DNA of 64,000 nt from NCBI GenBank assembly GCA_030374765.1, contig JARGXX010000001.1:1984001-2048000 (forward strand), written 5' to 3'. Both the position numbers and the translations under genes were made by a program. Positions 23,898 to 33,772 of this stretch are shown in pieces (position 1 is the stretch's first letter; each line of letters starts with the position of its first letter). A model generated the notes under the pieces. It was not told the DNA's origin and ran no database searches. It saw only the letters and a list, made by a program, of their open reading frames with translations. The stretch is from Agarophyton chilense (lineage: Eukaryota; Rhodophyta; Florideophyceae; Gracilariales; Gracilariaceae).

Positions 23898-25480
23898 AAA
23901 AATAATCCATTGTTAGGTCACCAACGAGTACCAACGCGGCAACGCGTCTGCAGATCCGGTTAAAGCTTCGCTTACTGCTACGTCTCTTTTGCAAAGCTCC
24001 AAGAATCGACTGGTTATCAATAAACATAATTATCCGTGTTCGATAATTGTTCCGATTTCGAAGAAGCCAACGCAGACCAAGAATGAATGCTTCGCCCTCT
24101 AGAATGTATATCAGGTGTTTTTTCTTCCAACGAAATCGTATCGAAGTTTTCCACTCCTGTTCTTCATTCCATTCAATCCGATCCGATCCTTCGCAAATTT
24201 TCAAAGGATATCGGCACTCGGTATAAACTACTCCTCCACCAATAGAGCTTGCGTCTGTACAAAGGATTGTTGTGTTGAACGGCGTAGAAATATTAATCTG
24301 GATCAACGGTGCTAATTTTAAAATTAATTCCAGCTCTTTCCGGCTAACTACGTTGCCGCAAACATATTCTTTGGTTGAGGACGTAATGGAATATATTCTT
24401 TCGAAGACCGAAAAGAGTGGCCTCTTCAATAGCATAAACCAAGCCTATTTTCCAATTATGCTTTGTACTTCTTGTACCTTCCATATCTTCTTTTTCAGCA
24501 TTTTTTCAGTAATTGTTATCAGCGTTCTCATTTTTTCCCGTTTTGGCACCAATACGCCATTTTTCCCGACTTCATTTCCCAAGACTTCTGTACTTCCTCA
24601 TTCTGTCGGCCATGATACTTTTGTCGCCTGCAAAGGCAAAGAGCTACGCTCAGTCTCTTTATCACGGCCCGCAGACTTCCTTCCGACATCTCTTTGCTTG
24701 TTCCAAACGAAAAATAATCGTCCACGTAAGCTTCAAATTTATATTCGCCAACGGAAATTGAATCCGCTACCCAGTCGTACATGCAGAGCTTAGCGCGAGC
24801 TTAGATTTATAGATGGATTTTCTGAGCCACAAAGACGGAGTGTGACCACCCTATGGGCATTGAGAGCATGACGGGGAATAATTCTTTCCTTTCGACTTCG
24901 ATTGGGGGCAAACCAAAATACGTGTTCATCCATCCCGGTAATTTCATTCGGTGGTATTGATTGTCCATGTCTGCCTTTTCAACATAAAGAGTTCGTCCTT
25001 CCGGGATGTGTAATCTCGCCAGATGCCCTGGGTTAGGAAGAACGACTTTTGGTGGATCGGTAAACTGAAGGTTAGCGTTCCGAGCGTTTATTATGAGCCT
25101 TTGTTTTCCCTCTTTTTTAAGAACCGCAAAAAACCATTTACAACTTTCGGGTCTCTTTCCCTCAAATCTACAAACCCCCCTTTCACCAATTTTCTAATCA
25201 GGGCATCGTAATCTTTCGCCTTCACTCCGCAAAACGGCTTCTTAGCTCCTTTCACCTTTTCATCTTCTCGGATAATTTTTCTAGTCATATATAGTAGCTG
25301 TATATCCCCTGGTGGTAATGAGATAAAATCAGCCGAGGCTGCCGGACCATTTTCTGGCAATGATACTCGGTCCGGATTCAGCCAGACCCATTGGTGTGGG
25401 TCACTGTATTCGAACCTAGAATCAACCTCTCCTACGGACTCCTCCGCAACGAAATAATTTCGGCGGCATGAGGCCTTTCC
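23800..25480 (-). pseudogene. DIRS-type reverse transcriptase and RNase H
   Basis: Reverse transcriptase blocks appear in order: an N-terminal part (25360-25091), GHLARLHIPEGRTLYVEKAD then MDNQYHRMKLPGWMNTYFGL around 24930-25020, PIGWSHSVFVAQ near 24840, and the active site FEAYVDDYFSFGTSKE near 24720. RNase H (24435-23800) has CTDASSIGGGVV, LEGEAFILGLRWLL, FIDNQSILGAL and SGKNPADEPSR, so all four acidic catalytic residues (D, E, D, D) are visible. DMDNQ-YHR and YVDDYF are typical of DIRS rather than gypsy enzymes. The open pieces lie in different frames, which requires at least two frameshifts. Confidence 0.8.
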
Positions 25481-25731
25481 GATTCCTTACAAGATATTGC
25501 TCGCCAGGCTTTGGACAGCGTTCCTCTCTTGTACCGGTAGAACGGGGTAGACATGCCCGACATACAAGCAATTAAGCCCACTTCTAAGTCCCTCAAGTAT
25601 ACTTTGAACTTTCTTCTTGCGTCTCCACTTTTGTCGTTGTCGTGCGCTTGCTTTCTTTGTATCCCCGTCCTGTATATCAGACTCCCCTGACATAGGAAGC
25701 ACGTCCCACATGCCCGTCGTATTAAAAATTG

Positions 25732-25797
25732 TCGTTGTTGATGTCGTTGTTGATGTCGTTGTTGATGTCGTTGTTGATGTCGTTGTTGATGCCGTTG
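25732..25797. repeat. 12-bp tandem repeat in DIRS copy 2 gag-RT spacer
   Basis: GTTGTTGATGTC is repeated about five times in tandem on the plus strand, the last unit with one change. On the coding strand it spells alternating ACA and TCA codons, a Thr/Ser run (TTSTTTSTTTSTTT). The corresponding place in copy 1 (about 14700-14725) has only a single unit, so the expansion happened after the copies separated. Confidence 0.85.
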
Positions 25798-25805
25798 TTT
25801 TTATA

Positions 25806-26977
25806 TTAGTTTTCATTCCTGTCTCCTTGCTTGCGCAAGGCAGACTTATCCTTCTTAAACTCCTTTCGAAGTTTTGCCGACTTGTGAAGCCTTCGCTTCA
25901 TTGAATTGCTTATCAAATCGTCGTTCTCCTCTTCGAGTTCTCTGGCCGCTTCCCAGTTACCAGTCTTATCAACCATTGTCACTGCAGACAACCTGCGAAT
26001 TTCCAACTCCACCGACAACTCATTTTTAGCGTGCATAACGCCCAAAGAGCTGATGAGGCAGTCAATAACCCGAGCTATTGTTGCAGCTGCCCGGCGGTTC
26101 CGAATGCCGGTCAATTGACGAGCTTCAACCCACGCAGAGACCGTCGGATAATTCGTCAGGGCTTTGCGGAGCATATCTTCCCCTTCAAGAATGTCAACCG
26201 AAACATATTTTTCAGGAAACGGGTTGCTAGCGAAAGCAACCCAGAACTTTTTGTTCGCCTTCTGCCGCTTCCAATTCAAAGCCTTCTTCGCAAGGCTCGA
26301 AATCCCCTCGTCTCCACCGTCGGACTCTGAACCAGAGTCATTTCCGGAATCGAAAACAACTCCTTCCATCGCCTGTCTGATGTCGACAAGAAAACCTCCC
26401 CTTTTGACTTTTTCTTTGAATTTTTCCGCGACTCCTTCAATTCCTTAATGTCTTTAGTCATGCGTTTCTGCGCCTTCTCCAACCCCTCCATGAAAGAAAG
26501 AATTTTCTGCATTCCACTGTGGCGCGTAGTAGCCTATACCTCAGAGTCAGAATCCGGAGCGGATTCGGACTCGTATTCCTTCGAGGATTCACCCTCGTTG
26601 CCCCCCATCAGGCGTTTAGAACGCCCTCGAGGTTTTTGATCCGAGACGGTTACAACTCGAGTACTCGCTACTCCCTTAGAAGACCCCGCTTTCGACGGAC
26701 TCCCTCCAACACTTAGTGGGTATGTTTCATCTTCAATGAAATGGAACAAGACGTCCGTCTCTCCCTCTTTAGGGATTCCCGGAATCTCATTCCTGATTAC
26801 ACGAAGGAGAGCATTTTTGCTCTGTGACTTTTCTCCAAAGTAAACTGAAAGCCTACTCCGAAAAGCTTCTCTTACAACGCCCAAGGCATCTTCCCCCATG
26901 CCCTCGATTTTCTGCCCGAGAGCCCTGCAGTTTGAAATTTTGTTTGTAGCAGGTCCATCACCTTTAAGGACGGTCAA
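25806..26977 (-). pseudogene. DIRS-like gag (copy 2), TAG plus one frameshift
   Basis: The sequence is closely similar to the gag at 13529-14701. A TAG at 26534-26536 replaces the GAG of copy 1 after residue 147, and a one-base deletion near 26395 shifts the frame before the acidic DSGNDSGSES stretch. After that the C-terminal part (26369-25806, 187 codons) is open. At the site where copy 1 has a stop this copy is intact. The lesions of the two copies fall in different places, so an undamaged parent must have existed recently. Confidence 0.7.
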
Positions 26978-27799
26978 CCCATTCCGTCGTCGGGACTACT
27001 TTAACCCGTAGTGCAGGCTTGCGCTTTTAGAAGGGCTGCTCCTGGCTGAGCGCGCGACCTGAATAGGTCCAGCCGTCACCCGACCCCCATACAAGAGGAA
27101 TTAGGTCCGGGCCTCGTATCCGTCAGGTCCCTGAGATTCGTGCCTCGACAACACTACCCACAGTTACTACTGGACAGACCTTGGTGCTTTAAACACCCCC
27201 GCCTTACGTCATTCCGGAAGGCGCATGGTACAGAAATTTGAACAATTGTTTTTCAGAAAACCCTTCAAAAAACTAAACACCAATATCGCAAAAACCGTTA
27301 ATTCCGATATGCAACTTCAAAAAAGCTTTGTAAGACTCGATAAAAAAAAGACGCAGAACCCCCAGCCAGATAAGACCTTCACGCAAGCTCCCGGATTGCA
27401 CTGAAGATAAACTTGCGCACGTGGGAAACACCCCTGATCACCCAATTAAGGAAAGGCCTTACATAATTCCGTTTCCAGACTCTAACACAAGCAACGCCAG
27501 AAAAGCCCGATGGACAACAACCGATACGGGAACACACTTAAGCTCTGCATTTAGTCGAACCTAGCCTTAATTATTTTTCACCAGCATACCGCAACGCGCG
27601 GCCTCGAAGTACCGATAATTTATTTTTCTCAGATAATTGAAACATGTCTCAAGAATTCTGAAAAACACACCAACTTGATGGAGATCACTGGCCTACGGAG
27701 GCCTCATCACTTCCTTCTCCAGGAGGGATCCCTCCCTTACTTACTCCGTTAGCCAGCTTACGCTGCCCAGTCGACACCACGAGGAGGTGGAGTAAAGCT
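26978..27799 (-). other. DIRS-like element leader, noncoding (copy 2)
   Basis: This is the counterpart of 12704-13528, conserved in inverted orientation. No long ORF is present. Confidence 0.6.
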
Positions 27800-28115
27800 T
27801 CAGTCGACCAAACGCAGAGGTGTCAATTTTTCGTCAAGTCTCCGGAAATAATAATCCCTACGCAGGCTCTGGATAAAAACAAACCCGGCCGTTTTCGTCC
27901 AATCGGTTTCTAAGGCGTACGGAAACAGCTTCTCAGCTTCTTTCGGAAAAAAAGAGTACTGCGTAGGATTTTTTGAAGCTCCATCTCGGTCAACGGGCAC
28001 AGCAACCGTAATAGACAGATTAATGTGCCTTAAAGAACCCACAGATGCACGGAAGAGGTCCGGATAAAATATTGAAACGGACATCTTTAGCCATTTCCAG
28101 TGTAGACATCTGTGT
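27800..28115 (-). CDS. unknown ORF upstream of DIRS gag, 5' truncated by an LTR
   Basis: The 94-codon ORF begins at ATG 28084 and ends at 27800, but the frame stays open upstream (LHWKWLK) to the LTR edge at 28116, so the true start has been cut off. Its C-terminal 25 residues are present in DIRS copy 1 as well, ending in TPLRLVD and a stop at the same point. I recognise no domain; the sequence is mixed aromatic and charged (FFPKEAEKLFPYALETDW). It could be an extra ORF of the element or the tail of a host gene captured by it. Confidence 0.45.
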
Positions 28116-28512
28116 TGATGGATGTTAAGTTGCGCGCTGTACGATGTCTACGTGGTCGAGTAGGATTTTGAAGAAGGGAGAGAGGTGCGACACTTGCAGT
28201 TGAGACAAGTAGCACAGCAGAAAACTGATCGGGCACACTAACAGTCGTCATGTTCGTCCTATAAGTTTCCACCCGGGATCTTCGGGTGGGCTTTCATAGC
28301 TGTCCGCAGCCAAATAACCTAGGACGCTGCAGTGGGCTATATGTTGCGAAACAATTCAGGTTTGTTCAACACAAATCGTATGGACATCACACCGCTCGTG
28401 AGCCATTGCAAATGCGCCCACAGTGACTGCAAATGCGTAACAGAACTACTGTACTGTAGTGGCAACAGTGCACCATTTGTTGCGCTGATGTGCGAAGACG
28501 GTGTGGCCGACA
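28116..28512 (-). repeat. 3' LTR of gypsy F (78 bp deleted)
   Basis: On the plus strand it starts TGATGGATGTTA and ends GGCCGACA, so the coding strand has TGTCGGCC at the LTR start. It matches 33078-33552 closely but lacks about 78 bp at 28312, present in the other LTR at about 33275-33354. Confidence 0.85.
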
Positions 28513-28599
28513 CAACAGTGCCCTATGATTTTCAATGTGGAAACAATAGATAATCAATTGGACGGAAGCAGCGACGGAGCGCTGACGCTGAGTTCTGTT

Positions 28600-28857
28600 C
28601 TGAGGAACCTCGGCAATGTACTGCTAGATGAGCGTAGGAACGTCGCCGCGGAGAGAAGCCAGTATAACCCATTCGGTTTCAGCGGCGGAAAACCCACGCC
28701 ATTTAACCAGTAACTCAACCGTCCCTTGTTTCCGTCGTTTATCCATGAAGCGGTCGATGACAAGCAATTCGCTCTGCTGACAGGAAAGGTAGTCAAGGAG
28801 ATTTTCAGTGATCTCGAATTCTTTGTTGCAAAATAATTTTAATCTTCTTCCGTGCAC
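28600..28857 (-). pseudogene. chromodomain at the C-terminus of gypsy F pol
   Basis: The minus strand encodes LLVIDRFMDKRRKQGTVELL followed by VKWRGFSAAETEWV and LASLRGDVPTLI. This is the chromodomain pattern with V-KW-G and a W replacing the WEP tryptophan. The trailing DVP block is typical of one large chromodomain-gypsy lineage. The frame is open for 77 codons. The domain would direct integration to marked chromatin. Confidence 0.7.
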
Positions 28858-29197
28858 CTCTTCCTTGTTTCAATTAAGTAAAGACTCGATGAGAAAAATG
28901 TATTCCGAACGGCATGCGATTACGCATTAGGATCCCATCCAATTCAAAAACTGTTTACGAGAACGTTCGCGCTGCAGTATACCCTGGAGGACGAAATCTC
29001 CTTCGGTAAAATTAATGGGGAGCAAAATTTGTTTTCCGCTTGTGAGACTGCACTGCCTGCTGACTTTTCTACGACGAGCGCTCAGAAACATATTTATATC
29101 TCATTCCTAGGGCGTGTTGTACCTGTTCGATGCTTTCCAACTGATCCTTGCGGATGTTATCCAAATGGATAATTTTCACAGTCGTGCCTACTATACG

Positions 29198-29806
29198 CTA
29201 AATCGTATTAAGTGGGGAGTCCTGCTTGTGACCGGTGAAAATTATAAGAGGACAGCGGTTTCCAATTCTGTCTAATACTGAGTTGTTCAAGGCAGATTGC
29301 ACCACGGGCATGATGCTATGCCAGCAACTGTGTGGCGGCTGATGTTCTGAGAGGAGAGCTCGCGATGCTCTTAGTAATTCTCGACACACTACTTCGACTG
29401 TCCCATTGAACCATGGACAGTAGGCTAAAGAAAAGTGATGAGATGACTTCACTTTCTCTTTTAGCAGTCGAACTACTTTGTTCTTGAAGTGGGACCCGTG
29501 GTCCGAGACCTAATCCCTTACGACACCGAAAGCTGCAAACCACCTGATCAGAATTTCGGCAATGACCTCTGCGGTGGTTTCCGTTGTGGGTGTGAGCCAC
29601 ACGTAGCCAATATGATTGTTTTTGACCACCAGCACAAACAGGTAGTCGTCTTCTCTTTTCGACATAAAGCAGGAGTCGAAGTGAATTAGTTCGTTCGGCT
29701 GGCCAGCATGAATAGCATGAGCCAGTGGACGCGAGATGGTCTTGCCCGACTCACTCCAGAGGCAGTGCAGACAAGAATAGACGTACGATTTGATTCCCTC
29801 TTCCAT
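29198..29806 (-). pseudogene. gypsy F integrase core remnant
   Basis: CLHCL near 29770 completes the HHCC zinc finger begun in the upstream frame. NELIHFDSCFM carries the first catalytic aspartate, and GVVRD, a stop, then SDHGSHFKN carries the second. AYCPWFNGTVEVVCRELLRA carries the catalytic glutamate. All three acidic residues are thus present, but a stop near 29510 and a frame change near 29450 break the gene. Confidence 0.7.
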
Positions 29807-30457
29807 TCATTACCAGTAAAAGTGCGCCTTGACCATTGTGTACGTTACTTTCAAACTTCGGTGCCCGCCGTGACCTGTAAGCGCGGTGATAATTATTCTC
29901 AGCTGCAGTCCCACATCGTCAGAAGGAATCCACACAAGTTGTTCGGCGTTTCTAATTCCTTCTTGAGTTTTTCTGAACGACTTCGCAGGCGGCTTCTTCG
30001 AGTACAGCTGTGACTTCTTACAATCTTCGAGGTTTGGCCAGTGAAGCTTCGGATCCGTTACGGAGTTAATCAGAGCAGCCATGAGCGACTTAGCTCGCAG
30101 AAGCTTTGCAGCGCTGAACTTAAGCTTGGGGTTGACAGCCCAGGGAATCAGCATGTCGGCCCAGGGAGTCAGCATGCCGGCCCAGACATTACGGTCTCCT
30201 GGTAGGTGTTCGATAACATAGAGGAATGCACTATGCTTGATGGACCAGCGCATGAGCTTGGCGGCCGTATGCCGCGACATCCCGGGATTCCTGCCGTAAG
30301 GGTCGTAAAGATAGACAAGATTCGCATGATCGGCGAAAATATTTACCTCATGCCCCATGACGACGTATTCTAGTCTGCACATGGCCTCCACGATAGCGTA
30401 TCCTTCTTTCTTGGGTACAGACAAGTGCGCAGCTGATCCTGAGAAGGCGCCAAACAA
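29807..30457 (-). pseudogene. gypsy F RNase H and integrase zinc region
   Basis: In this 215-codon frame, SVPKKEGYAIVEAMCRLEYV holds the RNase H glutamate block, NIFADHANLVYLYDP the third aspartate block (usually TDH-x-NL), and YVIEHLPGDRNVWAGMLTPW the end block. In the end block the last aspartate region (usually N-x-WADMLTRW) is followed by a 10-codon local duplication, W-GMLTPWADMLIPW. The frame continues to GHGGHRSLKVTYTMVKAHFY, the paired histidines of the integrase zinc finger. Confidence 0.7.
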
Positions 30458-30703
30458 GAAAAAGGGCGGTTCGTGACGCTTCTCTTCTATAAATTTGTAT
30501 CAGTCTTTTCGAGGTACTTGGGTGAAAATGGCGGCCCAATCAGTCTCCGATGCGTCAGTGAAAAGACACATGTATCGATCGAAATTGGGATGTGCGAGTT
30601 TGACCGAGGCGGCTAGTTGATCCTTGATGTCGGCGAAAGCAGCATCATGTTGAGTGCCCCAAGAGTTGGCGAGAGAGATCTTGCGCAGTGCGTGCTTTTT
30701 GCG

Positions 30704-31474
30704 CTATCCGGCCATCGTGTAGAATTTCTCCAGCAGCTGATGAAGGGGGGCGATGCGCTCAGCGTAGGAGGGGGTGGAGTTCCTCATCCCGTTCGGTGCA
30801 CACACAAACTGTTGAAGCTCGCTTACCACGGTGGGTTTTTTCATTTTAGCCAATGATTCGAAGTGTTGCGGCTGGTACTGTATGCCATGAGCGGAGATGA
30901 TGTAGCCGCAGAACTGGGCTTGGCGTGCGAATAAAGTCGACTTCTCTGCGTGAACCTTCAATCTTATTTTGCTGCAAACGCAAAGGAAAGATTCGATGTT
31001 TAGCAACAGCTCTCCTTGACCCTTCGCGTAGAAAAGAAAATCGTCTATCCACTGCAGCATCTTTGCGACATATCCGGCAAATTTATGAGACAGTACTGCT
31101 TGGAAGTGGTTGACGGAATCGCTGGCACATTGCAGTAAACGCTCAGAGGAGTGTACTCCAAGAGGAGATTGCATAAACATCATCTCGTGCGATTCCGGTG
31201 AGAGCGGGAAGAATCGCAGTTTACTCGATCCAGCCTTCGCCACGGCGAGAGCGGTTGAAGCCCACCGTGCGGACGGATTCTTTTAGACGGCGCCTACGGC
31301 TTCTAGTTCCTGAATCGTTTGCACGATGAAATCCCTCTGCTGAGGCGCATACTGACGGTGAGGCGATCGGTAAGGCTTGGCATTTTCAACAGGCGAGATG
31401 GTTAGTGGTGGAACGTCAACGGGTGGATGAGCGCCGAGCATGATGGGGAACACGCCACTGTACTGCTCAAGCAT
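30704..31474 (-). pseudogene. gypsy F reverse transcriptase, internally deleted
   Basis: QRDFIVQTIQELEAVGAV near 31300 is the start of the domain, followed by a stop. KAGSSKLRFFPLSPESHEMM joins two blocks that are normally separated by about 70 residues carrying the first catalytic aspartate, so that segment is deleted. The active site is KMLQWIDDFLFYAKG, with IDD in place of the usual Y/V-DD context, followed by LKVHAEKSTLFARQAQFCGY. The enzyme cannot be active. Confidence 0.7.
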
Positions 31475-31570
31475 ATTGGTGAGTTGCGCACAGCCCTTGT
31501 CTGATATTCAATTGTGTTTGGCCTCCACGATCATATCGGAGAACGCATCCTTGATCGATTCCTTACTGTC

Positions 31571-33001
31571 CTAACCGATGCCTGCAGCAACAAACTCGGA
31601 GAATTGAATCGGGTTGTCTTCAGCAGATGTGTACGAGAGGTCGTGATATTTGACTACAGCGGACCTCAGTTCCTGAGGATCAAGGTCGTCAAGATGTTTG
31701 TTGTGTATAGCATCCTGTACGCGCATGAGGTGGTTCTTGAGGTTGAAACCGATAGCGTTGAGGAATGGTCGACCGAGAAGTATTTTATGCATGCTTTGGT
31801 CCAGGATGTAGAATTCGATGCCACGCACACGAACAGGAAGGTTTGAACCCGGTAGATAGATTGTGACTTTGAGCACGACTGAAGGAGAAGCGGAGAACTT
31901 CGTCTCTTCGTCACTCTTTAAAGCGCCGACAAGTGATATGGGGGAATCAAAAGACTTGACATCCAAATCCGGCACAAACTTCTTGACCTTATCGAAAGTC
32001 GAGGTGTCAATCGCGCTGAAATCAGAACCAGAGTCTCCTAGCATGACTTCAAAAACCGCATCCTCAAGAGCAATGCGGAAACGCCCCTCTGCAGCGACTG
32101 ACAGCTGGCTCTCCGTGAACAAGTTTGATCTTAAAAGTTTTTGTTTGCGTTCATTTGATGTGTTCCTACAGTCCTTAAGGCGATGCATGCCACCGCATTC
32201 TTCGTTTAGGCAAGGTTCGATCCTCTCGGCCTCCTTGGGCTTGCCTCCAACGTGGTTGTTGTTCTTCTTGTCAGATGTAGCCCTGTTGCCCGACGTTCCA
32301 GACTTGGAGCGATCCTGACACTTGGCACTGCAATCTCGGCTCTGACGAGATTTACAAGGAATGACTCGAGCACGAGCGGTTTCAGTTAGAGAAATTTCCA
32401 GGGCGATGTTACACACTTCGTCCATTAAAAGGTTGATACTTGAGAGTTGCTCCTTTTTCCATTCTCGGCGTAGCATCTTGATACGCTCCTGCAGAACGTT
32501 TTGTTGGAACTTGCCTAAAAGTCTATTGATGAAAAATTTCGCCATATCCGTATCCTGCAGAACCTCTGATGCGCTGTTCTGGTCTAAATCTGTAATTACT
32601 TCGATAATAAGGTTGGCTACGTCACCAGCAGGATCTTCCTTGTTTGACTTGAACGTTACGGGTCGCAAAGAGGCGTCGATACGTTCAGAAAGATCCTTTG
32701 GGGCAGAACTAGAGGCTACTTCGAACCACGATTGAACCATATCCGCTGCAGCTTCTTCAACCGTCGTCGCACCTTGGATATCGGCAATCATACATAACAC
32801 ATGTAGAGTGGTGGTATCCACACAGTCTTTTACAGAAGCTGGTGTGAGCTTAGAGTCTGCATCCCTGTCGTTATTGACGTCCTCGATTTTGGCACGGTAC
32901 GCCGTGTAGCCCGTCTCGAATTTGATGAGCGAAGGATGATCCAAAGATCGTAACGTCGGTGGCTGAATAACGGACAAAACACCATAGTTGTAAGTCATCA
33001 T
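31571..33001 (-). CDS. gypsy F gag-protease
   Basis: The longest intact frame of element F has 476 residues from the ATG at 33001 (the upstream in-frame codons have no ATG). Residues about 1-250 form the capsid-like part, followed by a basic stretch. A CCHC-like knuckle reads CLNEECGGMHRLKDC, with wider spacing than the classic one. The protease follows: VMLGDSGSDFSAID has DSG as catalytic triad, and KILLGRPFLNAIGF is the second protease signature (ILG-x-x-x-L). Having gag and protease in one frame with the reverse transcriptase downstream is common in chromodomain gypsy elements. The frame is open although the rest of the element is broken. Confidence 0.75.
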   Translation of the reverse strand: MMTYNYGVLSVIQPPTLRSLDHPSLIKFETGYTAYRAKIEDVNNDRDADSKLTPASVKDCVDTTTLHVLCMIADIQGATTVEEAAADMVQSWFEVASSSAPKDLSERIDASLRPVTFKSNKEDPAGDVANLIIEVITDLDQNSASEVLQDTDMAKFFINRLLGKFQQNVLQERIKMLRREWKKEQLSSINLLMDEVCNIALEISLTETARARVIPCKSRQSRDCSAKCQDRSKSGTSGNRATSDKKNNNHVGGKPKEAERIEPCLNEECGGMHRLKDCRNTSNERKQKLLRSNLFTESQLSVAAEGRFRIALEDAVFEVMLGDSGSDFSAIDTSTFDKVKKFVPDLDVKSFDSPISLVGALKSDEETKFSASPSVVLKVTIYLPGSNLPVRVRGIEFYILDQSMHKILLGRPFLNAIGFNLKNHLMRVQDAIHNKHLDDLDPQELRSAVVKYHDLSYTSAEDNPIQFSEFVAAGIG

Positions 33002-33077
33002 GTTGTGTTGTGGTACTGCGCACACACTTGACGCACAAAAACCAAAACAACCGTACTCTTCGAGCGAAGCGCTTTAT

Positions 33078-33552
33078 TGATGGATGTTAGGTGGCGTGCT
33101 GTACGGTATCAACGTGGTACAGTAGGATTTTGAAGAAGAGAGAGAGGTGCGACGCTTGCAGTTGAGACAAGTAGCATAGTAGAAAACTGATCGGGCTCAC
33201 TCACTGTCGTCATGTTCATCCTGTGAGTTGCCACCCGGAAGCTACGGGTGGGCTTTTATGGCTGCCCGCAGCCAACTCAGTTGTCTGCTGAATTGTCCAT
33301 ACAAAGACTACAAGCGCAAAATAACATATTAGTATCGCTAAATTCTAATCTCTGTAATCTAGGACGATGCAGTGGGCTATATGTTGCGGAACCATTCAGG
33401 TTTGTTCAACACAAATCGTAAGGACATCACACCGCTCGTGAGCCATAGCAAAGGCGCCCACAGTGCCTGCAAATGCGCAACAGCCCTACTGTACTGTAGT
33501 GGCAACAGTGCACCATTCGTTGCGCAGATGGGCGAAGACCGTCCGGCCGACA
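33078..33552 (-). repeat. 5' LTR of gypsy F
   Basis: 475 bp, TGATGG...CCGACA on the plus strand, matching 28116-28512 apart from scattered substitutions and the 78-bp segment at about 33275-33354 missing from the other copy. The segment is A+T-rich, and either insertion here or deletion there is possible. Confidence 0.85.
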
Positions 33553-33772
33553 TAAGACTATGGTGCAGGTAAGAAGTTTGTTGCGGATGGTATGTAGATA
33601 TCTATAAATCTGGATATGCAAATGATATCCTTGTGATACATGCAAATATTCTTTTCATGACACTACAGTAAGCTGATGTCCGAATGATATCCTTGAATTC
33701 TCCGGAAACTATGCAATAGATATATCAGGTGATGTCCGTTCCAAAAAGCATTCTGACAGAACCTGGATATCA
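33553..33772. other. 220 bp of repeated-looking A+T-rich sequence
   Basis: GATATC occurs several times, with phrases such as CATTTGCATATCC and ATGATATCC, in the stretch next to the LTR. No gene is seen. Confidence 0.35.

Larger units (their letters stand above)
22475..28115 (-). mobile_element. DIRS-like (tyrosine recombinase) retrotransposon copy 2
   Basis: On the minus strand: part of an upstream ORF (28115-27800), leader, gag (26977-25806), reverse transcriptase (about 25480-24500), RNase H (24435-23800), tyrosine recombinase (23897-22896), and an A+T-rich 3' tail to about 22475. A tyrosine recombinase in place of a DDE integrase, with no LTRs, marks the DIRS group. Separate, sequential domains with the recombinase last resemble the DIRS/PAT/Ngaro arrangement. 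No methyltransferase domain was seen. The 5' side is cut at 28116 by the LTR of element F, so the true terminus is absent. Confidence 0.85.
28116..33552 (-). mobile_element. chromodomain Ty3/gypsy retrotransposon F with LTRs
   Basis: The element is bounded by direct repeats 28116-28512 and 33078-33552. Between them, on the minus strand, are gag-protease (33001-31571), reverse transcriptase (31474-30704), RNase H and integrase (30457-29198) and a chromodomain (about 28857-28624). Stops and deletions show it is dead. The short 76-bp gap between the LTR edge and the gag ATG leaves little leader. No target-site duplication is visible (TGTGT against TAAGA). It interrupts the upstream ORF of DIRS copy 2. 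Confidence 0.85.

Noticed and set aside
25732-25797. CRISPR-like array
   Set aside because: The 12-bp units are directly adjacent with no spacers; it is a simple tandem repeat inside a coding frame.
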